Of a DNA stretch of 64,000 nucleotides, positions 45,559-57,238 are shown in pieces. Positions within the stretch are counted from its first letter, which is position 1. Each line of letters begins with the position of its first letter. Position numbers and translations under genes: made by a program. Below the pieces are notes generated by a model that saw only the letters and a program-made list of their open reading frames with translations, ran no database searches and was not told the origin of the DNA. Source of the stretch: Ahaetulla prasina (Eukaryota > Chordata > Lepidosauria > Squamata > Colubridae); contig NC_080540.1 of assembly GCF_028640845.1 (NCBI RefSeq), positions 93,198,061 to 93,262,060 of the forward strand. The letters run 5' to 3'.

Positions 45559-46035
45559 TAGCTGGTCTCTTCTCTTCTCTTCTCTTCTCTTCTCTTCTCT
45601 TCTCTTCTCTTCTCTTCTCTTCTCTTCTCTTCTCTTCTCTTCTCTTCTCTTTCCTTCCCTTCCCTTCCTTTCTTCTCCCCTCCCCCTCCCTCTTCTTTCT
45701 CCTTCTCTTCTCTTCTCTTCTCTTCTCTTCTCTTCTCTTCTCTTCTCTTCTCTTCTCTTCTCTTCTCTCCCCTTCCCTCCCTTCCCTTCCTTCAGTTCCC
45801 TTCCCCTCTCCCTCCTCCCTCTTGTCCTGTCTTGTCCTGTCCTGTCCTGTCTTGTCCTGTCCTGTCCTGTCCTGTCCTGTCCTGTCCTCTCCTCTCCTCT
45901 CCTCTCCTCTCCTCTCCTCTCCTCTCCTCTCCTCTCCTCTCCTCTCCTCTCCTCTTTTTTCTTCTCTGCCCTCCCCTCTTGTCTTCTCCCTCTCTTCTCC
46001 CTCTCCTCTCCTCTTTCCCTTCTTTCCCTTCTTGA
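45559..46035 (+). repeat. Pyrimidine-only compound satellite: TTCTC, TGTCC and TCCTC pentamers
   Basis: (TTCTC)n at 45568-45651, a mixed CCCTTCC spacer, (TTCTC)n at 45703-45767, (TGTCC)n at 45822-45885 and (TCCTC)n at 45886-45953, then a degenerate end. One strand is almost wholly pyrimidine. The Arg/Glu-rich reverse frame 45526-46116 and Leu/Ser-rich forward frames are translations of the repeat. Confidence 0.97.
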
Positions 46036-46689
46036 CTGGGAATAATAAAGTGCTGGAGCTAAAAAACTGGGTAAAAATATCCTGGGAAAGAATCCAGCTT
46101 GTGGAAGATAAGGCAATTAGGAGAATTATGACAGTAGTAAGTTTGAATTACGGTACCAAATGGGGAATAAAACAAGGCTCTGTTACTTGGCCACGTTTGC
46201 CATGTCTTACTGAGACCATTAACCTATGAATTTATTCCATGCCAGTGCTTTTTTGCCATCGCTTGTGCCTTTTGTATCTCAGTTAGAACAAGCTGAATCT
46301 GTTCTTTGTTCAAATACGCACACTCTTGCCTGGATTCCTGACCTAGCAACAACAAGACCATGTATAACTGTGCACCATATTGCTCAGCCAGAGGAGAAAA
46401 TCCAGTGACATTACAAAGCATTAGCTTTAATTAGGTGGTGAGGCGAGAGATCGCTGGCGCAGTGTGGGAACTACTGAACGGCATGTTCAGCTTGTCCCAG
46501 TGAAGGTCACTGTGGCCCAAGTATTCCACTGATTTTAAGGCTGTACCTGATCAAGGCTAAAAAAATTTTACGCTCTGTGAAGTGAATGCTGATTTTTCTT
46601 GAAAGGAAATGCCGCTCAGCATCTCTTCATTCAGAAAGTGTTTCTTTTTCTTTGAGAACAGCAACTTTAAAAACAAAAAAGAAAGACAA
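46036..46689. other. Unassigned DNA
   Basis: No feature recognised. Confidence 0.5.
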
Positions 46690-47155
46690 AACAGAACTTG
46701 GCTACTTTAACTTCAGCCGCAATAACACAAGGGCTATCAATAGATACAAATGAAATGTATTCCATTCTAATCTTGATTGCAGAAAATACGACTTCAGCAA
46801 AAGACATAGTAAATGTCTGGAACACTCTACCTGATTCTGTTGTTAGTCCCTCTAACCCCCATACCTTTTAACTTAAACTGTCTACCGTGGACCTTACACA
46901 TTTCTTAAGAGGTCCCTAAGGGGGCACGCATAAGCATATCAGCATGCCTACCATCCCTGTCCTACTGTCCCCATTTATATGTACTCATTTTATGAGTTTA
47001 TGGCTAAGTTTTGCTTATTTATATCCATTTATTTGGATATATATGGCACAAATCCATTTATTTGTGCCATTTTTTCCATGTGTCCATGTCTATATGTATA
47101 CTGATACTTGTTTCCTTGTACTTGTTGACAAAATAATTAAAATAAATAAATAAAC
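46690..47155 (+). pseudogene. CR1-like LINE (family B), 3' end
   Basis: Codons for LDCRKYDFS, a WNTLPDSVV-like stretch and the ending FLRGP, broken by indels, then a 3' UTR (GCATGCCTACCATCCCTGTCC) and an AAAATAAATAAATAAA tail. A diverged third copy of this family. Confidence 0.8.
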
Positions 47156-47368
47156 TTAGGGATTGGATGTTCTATAACTTAACTTTTTAGGTTTTGGTGG
47201 ATCTGCGAGACAGAGGATTTTATCAATAGTGATCAGATCCCTACTTGGAAGAGGTTCTGCTTCCTTAGGTTATTAGGCCCTTTCCCTGCTTTACTTTGTT
47301 TTGCCCCTATTTTCAGGAACAATGTCATGTTACCTACCAATGTATATTACATTTTATGTTACACTATA

Positions 47369-47763
47369 CAGTCCTCAACTTACAAGAGTTCATTTAGTGA
47401 TGGTTCAAAGTTACAACAGCACTGAAAAAAAGTGACTTATGACCAGTTTTCACATTTGCAACCTTTGTAGCATCCCCGCGGTCAGATGATCAAAAATTCG
47501 GATGCTTGGCAACTGATGCATATTTATGATGGTTGCAGTGTCTTGGGGATCATGTAATCCCCTTTTGTGACCTTCTGACAAGCTAAGACAATGGGGAAAC
47601 CAGATTCACTTAACAATTGTGTTACTAACTTAATAACTGCAGTGATTCACTTAACAGCTGTGGCAAAAAAAGTCACAAAATGGAATAAAATTCACTTAAC
47701 AAATGTTTCACTTAGCAACAGAAATGTTGAGCTCTATTGTGGTCGTAAATTGAGGACTACCTG
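47369..47763 (+). mobile_element. TA-flanked DNA transposon remnant (Tc1/mariner or Tigger-like), 395 bp
   Basis: Left end CAGTCCTCAACTTAC and right end GTAAATTGAGGACTACCTG are inverted repeats (left lacks a few bases). It lies between TA dinucleotides (47367-47368 and 47764-47765), the target of the mariner/pogo superfamily. The interior repeats CACTTAACAA words. No transposase frame. Confidence 0.78.
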
Positions 47764-47812
47764 TATTATATTGCATTGTATTGAATGTAGAAAGGTTGAA
47801 TTAACAGATGTT

Positions 47813-48184
47813 TGTCACAGTAGGAATATTCATAGACTGGAATAGGCAATAGATCAGCCAATGGGGACTGTTTGGATAGACATGGTCAGCCAATGGGGAC
47901 TGTTTGGTAACTGAAACTTAGTATTTGTTGTATGGGGCCATAAGAGACAGTTTGGAGGCTGGGCGTGGCTTAACTGTTCTGTATATAAGCTTGAGGGCAC
48001 TAGCTTCTCTCTCCTCCATTTTTGCCTTCTCCATTTTGTGCTCTGTTTGTACTTGCTATTTCTCTTCTCTACAATGTGTAAAAACCTGCAAGGGTATTGT
48101 ATGCCTTATGTGTTGTTAAGTATATAAAGACATGTTGAATCCTGCTTAATAGTCTGCTTATGTGTGCTGCAACAAACTCTGACA
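47813..48184 (+). repeat. Putative solo LTR, 372 bp
   Basis: Starts TGTCACAG and ends CTCTGACA (TG...CA); 5-bp flanks ATGTT (47808-47812) and ACGTT (48185-48189) match at 4 of 5. It has two copies of CAGCCAATGGGGACTGTTTGG (47855-47875 and 47888-47908), giving twin CCAAT boxes, and a TATA box (TATATAAG, about 47982). It looks like what remains after LTR-LTR recombination of an endogenous element. No internal sequence; retrovirus-like or Gypsy origin undecided. Confidence 0.62.
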
Positions 48185-48604
48185 ACGTTTAATTAGGAAT
48201 ATGAAGACTTATCCCCTTCCTTTCTAGCCTCCCAGAGCTATTCTTAGCTGGGTGGCACCAAAACAGAAATAAATAAAACAATCTTATAAATGACAACTGA
48301 CATATTTTAAAATGGTACAATACACTACTTGTGGCACTCATGCAATTATATTTATTCTTTTATATAACATAAGGCTGCAAATATTTGCAATGTTCATTCA
48401 GAAAAATGCTGTTTTGCTTTTAGTGAATCCAACCAATTTAAGGGCTTTTCTCACTGTGCGGTCAATCTATTCCTAAAGCAATGCAAATAGACATATATGT
48501 TATTTTGGAGAATGTAAAGTAGCTGAGGCCAAATTAGATGTCATTGTTAATTGATTGAATGGTGTTTTTTTAAAAAATAAACACAAATAACAAGGCAGCC
48601 TAAG

Positions 48605-49360
48605 TAGCAGTGAGAATATCTCAGAGAAAGGGAGATGCCTTATGCATGGTCACTCATGCTCTCGTCACTTCTCGTCTGGATTATTGCAATGATCTCTACA
48701 TGGGGTTACCCCTGAAGTGCACTCGGAGACTCCAGTTAGTCCAGAATGCAGCTGCGCGGGTGATTGAGGGAGCTCCACGTTGCTCCCGGGTAACACCACT
48801 CCTGCGCAGTCTGCACTGGCTACCTGTGGTCTTTCGGGTGCGCTTCAAGGTTCTGGTTACCACCTTTAAAGCGCTCCATGGCTTAGGGCCCGGGTACTTA
48901 TGGGACCGCCTGCTGTTACCTTATGCCTCCCACCGACCCGTACGCTCTCACAGAGAGGGTCTTCTCAGGGTGCCGTCCGCCAAGCAATGTCGGCTGGCGG
49001 CCCCCAGGGGAAGGGCCTTCTCTGTTGGAGCACCTACCTCTGGAACAAACTTCCCCCCGGTTTGCGCCAACTATCTGACCTTCGGATCTTTCGCCGTGAA
49101 TTAAAAACTTATTTATTTATCCAAGCGGGACTGGCTTGATTTTTAAATTTTCAAATTTTTAATTTTTAGTAATTTTATATGGGGTATTTTAGTCTGGGTC
49201 AATTTGACGGTTTTAATTTGGCCATTATTGAATATATATTTTAACTGATATTTTAATTTTGTATATTTAATTGTTTTAACTGTGGCTGTACACCGCCCTG
49301 AGTCCTTCGGGAGAAGGGCGGTATAAAAATTTAAATAAATAAATAAATAAATAAATGCTC
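48605..49360 (+). pseudogene. L2-like LINE, 3' end of ORF2 and tail
   Basis: The frame 48610-49104 carries ALVTSRLDYCNDLYMGLPL, RRLQLVQNAAARVIEGAPR and LHWLPVVFRVRFKVLVTTF; after a one-base change near 49035 the end LPPGLRQLSDLRIFR follows (48900-49139). The 3' UTR ends in the hairpin CCGCCCTGAGTCCTTCGGG/AGAAGGGCGG and an AAATAAATAAATAAATA tail. 5'-truncated after the polymerase site. The longest single frame of this family in the window. Confidence 0.93.
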
Positions 49361-51721
49361 ATCCTTTGTTCCTTCATGTCTGAAAAAAGAACTGGTCTAT
49401 TAGCAATATGTATCAGAAGTGATTCCCAGCTGGTATTGCATTTTTAAAAAACTGTTTGTATACAGACCTATAAATATTTCCCCTCCAAAGGGCTATTGCA
49501 TTATTTAGCTCCAGTGTTAGCTCCTGATGATATCATCTGGAAACCTGGAGATTCCTTGTTTGTGGAATCAAATGAAAGGGTTAAACTCTTCTTTTCCATC
49601 TTCTTTTACCTAAGTATTGCCAAGGCTTCTCCTCAGCAGCTACTAACGAAATAAAAATGGTGTGTTGTTGCTCACTGGCATTAAGAAAATGAGCTGTAAG
49701 TTTTAAACTCTAAACTTAGCTCAGCTGTAAGCTCAATGCTGCATACTTTATGCAAGGCACCATCTGGTCTGGCTTCAGGTTTGAGAAGGCCCTCAATAAA
49801 TTGCTTTCAGAGGCCTCATCAGTAATGTTGGCAGAGGTCCCCAAGTATGAATTTAAATCAGGGCAACAGGTAATGTATTTTGAGCAAGAATTATGAAACA
49901 TTGATGGACCAATCAAGAATAGATGGGATCTGGAAAATTGGAGATTCAATATTAAGGGGTGAAATAGTGACCCCGTTCCTACACTTTCAACCTCCAGTCA
50001 TCTGCAATAAAGGAATAATAAGCTTCAACAACTGCACTGGGTGCTTGGTGAAATTTTTGAAAATAATATGAGATATCACAGGTGTGTTTTATTCCTTGCC
50101 ATTCCCTTTATAGAACACTTTACCCCACATTATTTTACTAAGAAACACTTTGAGGTGCTCACTACGATTTTTGTTTTTTAGAAGTGTATTTCCTATTCAG
50201 GGTACTTTTATTTTAAATTGTTTAAAATTACCTTCAATCAGTGTACCGAATAAGGTTGTATGAACCTAATAAATATAATTCCTTAGGAGAGCAAAAGCCT
50301 GATCCATAGCATAAGACCTAAGCTACGAATACTGAATGATGAATGTAGTTTTATTTTTTTTATTTTGAATGGCCCTTTGAATTTTTGAAGCAAAAGAGCA
50401 ATGACCACCTGGACAGATGAGATAATTTAGAGGCTTCCCCCCCCCCCCCAGCCATTAAGTTTTATGACTCTTGTAAACTTTTGTGTTGTTTGGAGAAATT
50501 TTATTTTAATTAAAGCAACAGTCCAGCAGAGAGTGACATATAAACAGATACGGTTACAAAAGAGGAAAAATAAGGCTTAAGGGTTTGTCTACTGGAAAAT
50601 AACAGCTTTGCCCACATCTCACATTCTGGCAAGCACAAGCAATAGCTTTGTTCCAGTATAATTATATACTTTCCCCACATGCTTTTCTTTCAATTAAGTT
50701 CAAGTGCATGGCCATTTGACTAGGTTTAACGTGTTCATTGATAGTGAGCTATTTCAGAAATCCAGAATTAGTGTGGCAAACCACTGTAATACTACATGGC
50801 TCGTGTGTCTGTATTACAATGCCCATAGCCTTGCTTTTTTTTTTTTTTTTGCTGTTGCCTCTTTTGAAAATCTGTAACAATGGAATATTTCTTTTCATAG
50901 CTTTATAAAGGAATTGGGGGGAAAGGAGTTGGCAGAATTGAATGCACAATGACCTTTTAGCGATAGGCAGAGATGTGTTAATATTGAAAGACAATTATCT
51001 GAAGTGCCTGTGGCTACCAGCTTCCTGCTGATAACCTGAAATGCTAATTACCTCTAAGAATCCAGGGCTGATGTTTGTGACTTGAATTAATTGGCACTCA
51101 CAAAAAAGTATTTATTGTGGTCACTAGCAGAAAAGAATGTAAGAAAGAGAACATAATGCTTAGAGATACCATAGGCATTTTAGAATTCTGATCTTCTCGA
51201 ATCTTGAGTAAGCTACAATGATAAAATTCATTTTAGTGGATTGAAATTACTGCTTCAAACATTACTTAGAAGAAAGGCTTGTGCAAGCCTAGGATCTCTT
51301 TGCTCTTCATCAAAGCAGAGCCTCAAAGAGGCCAGAAAGATGCTAGGCTTGAGTCAAATCCAAAGGACTTCTTCATTTTGCTACAGGCTGCATTATTTCA
51401 GTTTAGCTGTGATTCCTAATCCTTGAGGGTGGGATTTATTTATTTTTTCAGTTGGAAGAAAGGCTTAAAATGATGTGATAATCTTTTCCAAGATAGAAAG
51501 ATGTGATTTCCCAATTAAAGAGGATGGTATTATAAGTCAGACTAAACAAAAGGAAGGCTGTAGAAACAATGCTGTTTTGTGGAATTTTTGACTTGTAAAT
51601 AGGGGTCAGTGGAATTGGGTGTCAGCAGAGGGTTTTTTTTCCCTGACTTGTTTTTCTGGCTTTTACTGCAAGCAGCTGGGAATATTGTAGTGCTTCAGAA
51701 TTTTAAAAAATGCAAATAAAT
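49361..51721. other. Unassigned DNA
   Basis: No gene or repeat family recognised in 2.4 kb; poly-C at 50437-50449 and poly-T at 50836-50851. Confidence 0.5.
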
Positions 51722-51729
51722 GTATAGAT

Positions 51730-52277
51730 CCGTGATGGCGAACCTATAGCATGCGTGCCACAGGTAGCACACGTAGCCATATCAGTGGACATGCGAGCTC
51801 AGCTCCGGCGCACATGTGCGCTCCAGCCAGCTGATTTTCCGGCCTTCTGGGCCCACCAGAAGTAGGGAAACAGGCTGTTTCCTGTCCCCTGGTGGGCCTG
51901 GGAGGGGAGGGAAGGCCCATTTTTCTCTCTCACCTGGCTCCAGAGCCTCTATAGGAGTCTGGGGAGGCTGAAAACGGCCAATTTGCCAACTTAGAGTTCC
52001 ACCTGAAGTTGGCAAATGGGCATTTCTGGCATTCGGAGGACCTCTGTGGGTGGGGTGGGGAAGGCTATTTTCACCCTCCTCAGACTCCTAGAAAGGCTCT
52101 GGAGCCAGGTGAGAGAGAAAAACGGGCTTACAGGGACACCACATGCCAGGAGCAGGGGAGCGGGGGGTCAGGCACGCATGCGCAGGGGTAGGGCACATAG
52201 AATTATGAGTGAGGGCACATGCACATGTGACCCCCTCATCCCCTGGGACGCAGTGGCAAAAAGGTTAGCCATCACTG
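51730..52277 (+). mobile_element. hAT-like MITE, 548 bp
   Basis: Ends CCGTGATGGCGAACC and GGTTAGCCATCACTG; flanks GTATAGAT (51722-51729) and ATATAGAT (52278-52285) match at 7 of 8. Same termini as 36802-37159, different interior. GC-rich arms (CTCACCTGGCTCCAGAGCC and GGCTCTGGAGCCAGGTGAG) form a large internal palindrome, so open frames on both strands are shadows. Confidence 0.9.
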
Positions 52278-52285
52278 ATATAGAT

Positions 52286-53202
52286 CAATCAATCACAGAT
52301 GTAAGCTTACGCAAGTTCAATGGAGCTATAGTAAGTAGAGTCTTGGAACTTTAAACAAACCTTACCAGGGGTTTTCACCTCCTTATTGCCCTAATAAAGG
52401 GAAGAGTGTGAAGAATGCCCTGCTAATCAAAATGAATTTCCATTTCAGTCGGAATATCCAGTATTTTCAGTATTTAATTTAATTTCAGTCTTTCTAAGTG
52501 GGGTTTAAAGAGGCATAATTAAAAGTAAAACTAGCTTAAGAAACAATGACAGAAAAGCCTAAAACAGCAACCAAAAAACCAAAAATCAATGCAACTGCAA
52601 ATAAAATGGCAAATGAAAAACTATCCAACAGAGTTTTTAATAAGCCCAGTCATTGTAAAATTAGCAAACACAATCCAATAACACTAAATTAAACACCAAT
52701 AGCCCAGGAAAACATGAATGTAATTTGCCTGGCACCTAAAATAAATAAGATTAGGTGCCAGTTATTTTGGTGGGGGAGAGGGAGAAGAATCCCACAAATG
52801 GGATCATGAAATAAAAGCCAGAACTTTTTTTAGTAGACAAATGGAAAGCCTGCAAGAAAAGTGCCGTACTACTTTAAATACAATTTCATCTAGTAATGAC
52901 AAAATATTATAGAGAGTAAGGAATATGACCTTGATAGAAAGATGCAGGAACCATTGCCTAGAAGAGGTAAAAGATAAAAATCTTTAAAGTCCAAAGCATC
53001 AAGATAACATTCAGAAGCAATTCAGGATGCTGTTCCCTTGAATAACTGAAATAAAAAAATTGGTAAGACAGGCCAGCACAAACAGATTTGCTAGATTCTG
53101 TTAATGTAGTGAATTTCAATAAAAGTAGTTTTAATCTTCCTGTGGAATGAATGTTCTGGTCTGCTCTATTTAGTAGTTCTGATAAGTATTTTCTTATACA
53201 TT
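52286..53202. other. Unassigned A-rich DNA
   Basis: No feature recognised. Confidence 0.5.
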
Positions 53203-53210
53203 ATTAGTAG

Positions 53211-53521
53211 CAGGGGTGGGATTCTACTGGTTCAGACCGATCCGGGTGAACCAGTAGATGTGATAATCAGCTGAGAGCGAACCGGTTCGCCCTGATGTTT
53301 AGATGGGCCTACCCATCCACACTATTTTTTGACCTTTATCTTCTCAGCTGATTCATGCACTAGAGGAGATTGCTGCGTGAATCAGCTGTGTTACTCCTCC
53401 AAAGAAACCAGGAAGTGAAGATTTCTTGAAACTGCACACGCGCGCATAGCACGTGTCAGGTGCACGTGCGCGTGAAGCACGCACGAAGCACAAATCGCAC
53501 AGTGCTTCGTGCGTGCCACTG
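53211..53521 (+). mobile_element. hAT-type MITE, 311 bp
   Basis: Left end CAGGGGTGGGATTCTACTGG and right end GTGCCACTG; exact 8-bp duplication ATTAGTAG (53203-53210 and 53522-53529). The right third is CpG-rich (CACACGCGCGCATAGC, GCACGTGCGCGTGAAGC) with repeated GAAGCAC words, implying little CpG decay and a young insertion. Confidence 0.93.
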
Positions 53522-53529
53522 ATTAGTAG

Positions 53530-55011
53530 AATAAAAAGTGAAGAAAAGAAGGAGGAATCTTGAGAAAGAATCTGAACTACTTATAAGGAATCAAGATCAT
53601 ATATTGAGATGTACATACAAAGTGTTAAGAAATAGTACAAAGTGTTAAGAAATAGATCAGCGATAGAATGAAATAAAAATTGCATGCTACGTAAAATGAA
53701 TGCAACATTTGAAAGATGTAATTACAATGAATAATGAGAAAAGCTATAAGAAAGAATCAATAACATTCCAACCAAGCTACAACTTGAATAAACATAGGTA
53801 CAAATATTTTATAGATGGTACATAATGCCATCAATTGCTCAAGATGGTCAAATTGTACAATAACAAATGTTAGGAAAATCAGAATAAACAAGTAATATTC
53901 TACTACATGTGTTGGCTATGTAAACACACATTCACTCACTCACACACATACACATATATCTATACATGTATCTACATACACACATAGACATATACACATA
54001 TATACACATAGCATATTGGAAAGAAATACACCGAAACAAGTAAAATTTCCTTCCTTCCTGCCTGCCTGCCTTCTCCATTATCAAATTCTGAGGCTGCTTC
54101 CATCTCGTCAAGACTGAATTTCAACTTGCTTGGTCCTTATTCCACACAAAACGCTCCACTAATTAAAATGATTGTACATCCATTTAATCTTTCCTTAAAT
54201 GGATTTTTTTCTGGAAAAAAAAAAACATTGTGGGAAGGGATAGAAGGGTCACTAATGGAGAACAGGGTCATCTCATAATATTCTCTGAACAAGGCAAGGC
54301 TAATTGTACAGTCAAAGCCTTGTCAGGAAACATTTTTTCTGACATCAGAATGTGCTCAGAAAAGCCACTTTCTTATATGGTTCAGCAAGAAAAAAGAGTA
54401 TATTGATGGTATCTTATTCAAAAACTCTGGAAGAGTGTTTCTCAACTTTGGTAATTTTAAGATGTGTGGGCTCCCAGAATTGCTCAGCCAGCTAGAGGAC
54501 TTTTCAGAAAATATGGAGACTTGCAAAGCATGAAGAACAAAAAAACTCTCCAGTAGCTCCGTTTCATGAACCCTATGAGACACAACAAAATCACCTGATC
54601 TTCCCCCTGGATTTGATTTAATAGAAAGGAAGCAAAATCATGAGATCAGATGCTTTTTCCTCATACTCCTGATAGGATATCTGGAAAGAGCATCACCAAT
54701 TTGGGAGAATCAACTACTGTATTTGATCGATACATGGGGAAATCAACAGATTATATCCATCTCCCTCTTAGTGAAATCTGTCAGACATGTAAGCCACAAT
54801 CCTGCAGAAAGATGGATTGATAAAGAGCTAAAATTGTCAGAAGGCAGCAGGGAAGCACAGGTATGATTTAGGTAAAAGACCAACCACAGTCAGCTACCCT
54901 GGATCCTGGGAAAACAGTATGGAGGAAATTGATCTGACAGTTGAAAAGGAAGGTAGCTCATTTTCCTTTCTCTTGTTCCTATGAAGAAGTGTGTGAATCC
55001 AAACTTTGCTT
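53530..55011. other. Mostly unassigned; simple repeats and one MITE fragment
   Basis: GTACAAAGTGTTAAGAAATA is repeated in tandem at about 53618-53657; CA/TA-rich simple DNA at 53928-54010; CCTT/CCTG run at 54048-54071. 54432-54500 (TGTTTCTCAACTTTGG, GGGCTCCCAGAATTGCTCAG) is one arm of a MITE like that at 40449. Confidence 0.5.
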
Positions 55012-55036
55012 AACAACAACAACAACAACAACAACA
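55012..55036 (+). repeat. (AAC)n simple repeat at a CR1 3' end
   Basis: AACAACAAC run followed by AAGAAGAAG, directly at the 3' end of the minus-strand CR1; probably its expanded tail or insertion site. Confidence 0.85.
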
Positions 55037-56659
55037 AGAAGAAGAAGTTGGAAGGGACCTTGGAGGTCTTCTAGTCCAACCCCCTGCCCAGGCAGGAAAC
55101 CCTACACCATTTCAAATGGTTATCCAACATTTTCTTAAAAATTTCCAGTGTTGGAGCATTCACAACTTCTGCAGGCAAGTTGTTCCACTGATTAATTGTT
55201 CTAAATGTCAGGAAATTTCTCCTTAGTTCTAAGTTGCTTCTCTCCTTGATTAGTTTCCACCCATATCTTCTTGTTCTACCCTCAGGTGCTTTGGAGAATA
55301 GTTTGACTCCCTCTTCTTTATGGCAATCCCTGAGATATTGGAACACTGCTATCATGTCTCCCCTAGTCCTTCTTTTCATTAAACTAGGCATACCGAGCTC
55401 CTGCAACTGTTCTTCATATGTTTTAGCCTCCAGTCCCCTAATCATCTTCGTTGCTCTTCTCTGCACTCTTTTTAGAGTCTCAACATCTTTTTTACATCAT
55501 GGCAACCAAAACTGAATGCAATATTCCAAGTGTGGCCTTACCAAGGCATTATAAAGTGGTATTAACACTTCATGTGATCTTGATTCTATCCCTCTGTTTA
55601 TGCAGCCCAGAACTGTGTTGGCTTTTTTAGCAGCTGCTGCACACTGCTGGCTCATATCTAAATGGTTATCCACTAGGACTCCAAGATCCCTCTCACAGGT
55701 ACTACTATTGAGCAAGGTACCACATATACGGTACCTGTGCATTTTGGGTTTTTTGCCTAAATGTAGAACCTTACTTTTTTCACTGTTGAATTTCATTTTG
55801 TTAGATAGCGCCCAATGTTCAAGTCTGTCAAGATCTTTCTGTATCTTGAGCCTATCTTCTGGAGTGTTGGCTATTCCTGCCAGCTTGGTGTCATCTGCAA
55901 ATTTGATGAGTTCCCCATCTATCCCCTTGTCCAAGTCATTGATGAAGATGTTGAAGAGTACTGGGCCTAAAACAGAGCCTTGGGGTACTCCACTGCATAC
56001 TTCCCTCCATGTGGATGTAGTTCCATTGAGGACTACACATTGAGTGCGGTTGGTCAGCCAGTTACGAATCCATCTGGTGGTGGTGCTGTCTAACCCACAT
56101 TTTTCTACTTTATCTAGTAGTAGGTTATGGTCTACTTTATCAAATGCTTTGCTGAAGTCCAAGTAAATTATATCGACAGCATTCCTCTGGTCCACTGTTT
56201 TTGTCCACTTTGTCAAAGAATGCAATAAGATTAGTCTGGCATGATCTGTTTTTGACAAACCCATGTTGGCTTTTGGTTATTACTTTGTTTGCTTCTAAGT
56301 GTTCGGTGATTCGTTGCTTGATTATCTTTTCCAGAATCTTCCCCGGTATTGAGGTCAGGCTGATAGGTCTGTAGTTTCCTGGATCTGTTTTTTTCCCCCC
56401 TTTTTTGAAGATGGGAACTACATCAGCTCTTTTCCAGTCCTCTGGCAATTCCCCTGTGCTCCAGGATCTTTGAAAGATATAGTTCAGTGGTTCTGAGATT
56501 TTGTCTGCCAGTTCCTTCAGAACCCTGGGGTGTAATCCATCCGGTCCTGGTGATTTGAACTCATCTAGAGTAGACAGATGTTCACTTACCATTTCCCCCC
56601 CTATTTTAACTTGTGTTCCTAATCTGTTTTTTGTGGTACTGTTTTTGATAGGTTGGATT
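55037..56659 (-). pseudogene. CR1 LINE ORF2, reverse transcriptase, nearly intact
   Basis: Best preserved polymerase in the window. On the minus strand 56140-56592 gives FKSPGPDGLHPRVLKELADK, DWKRADVVPIFKKGGK and NYRPISLTSIPGKILEKII, and 55497-56264 gives IIYLDFSKAFDKVDHNLL (catalytic Asp), CSGVPQGSVLGPVLFNIFI and IKFADDTKLAGI (FADD near 55898). The last part, 55071-55466, gives [13 protein letters not shown] and the end. One single-base shift near 56205 and one near 55495 are the main damage. CR1 ORF2 nicks the target and copies its RNA there. The 5' part continues at 57240-57840 beyond an L2-like insertion. Confidence 0.95.
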
Positions 56660-57238
56660 GTTTTTTATTTATTTATTATTTTTATTTATTATTTTTATTT
56701 TTATACCGCCCTTCTCCCGAAGGACTCAGGGCGGTGTACAGGCAAAAATAAAACAAGCAATACAATGTACAATTTAAAATGCAAATTAAAAAACTTATTT
56801 TATAATTAGCCTAAAAAGTTTAAAATATATAATAAACTAAAACCCCATTTAAAATTATTAATAAAAAATTTAAAATCAATAAAATTTAAGCCAGCCCCGC
56901 GCGAATGAAAAGATGTGTCTTCAGTTCGCGACGGAAGGTCCGAAGGTCAGGTATTTGGCGTAAACCTGGGGGAAGCTCGTTCCAGAGTGTGGGAGCCCCC
57001 ACAGAGAAGGACCTTCCCCTGGGGGCCGCCAGCCGACATTGCTTGGCGGACGGCACCCTGAGAAGTCCCTCTCTGTGAGAGCGTACGGGTCGGTGGGAGG
57101 CATGCGGTAACAGCAGGTGGTCCCGTAAGTACCCAGGCCCTAAGCCATGGAGCGCTTTAAAGGTCGTAACCAAAACCTTAAAGTGCACTCGAAAGGCCAC
57201 AGGTAGCCAGTGCAGTCTGCGCAGGAGCGGTGTTACGT
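56660..57238 (-). mobile_element. L2-like LINE 3' end inserted in the CR1
   Basis: Splits CR1 ORF2 between its pre-polymerase and polymerase parts. The reverse frame 56886-57200 is clean: VHFKVLVTTFKALHGLGPGY, VPSAKQCRLAAPRGRSFSVG, LPPGLRQIPDLRTFRR. The 3' end (hairpin CCCTTCTCCCGAAGGACTCAGGGC) and a TTTATT tail lie at 56665-56730. Very close to the copy at 37731-38350. 5'-truncated at about 57238. Confidence 0.93.

Noticed and set aside
45526..46116. 196-codon Arg/Glu-rich open frame on the minus strand
   Set aside because: It is the translation of the pyrimidine pentamer arrays; 5-bp units read in all frames give long stop-free runs.
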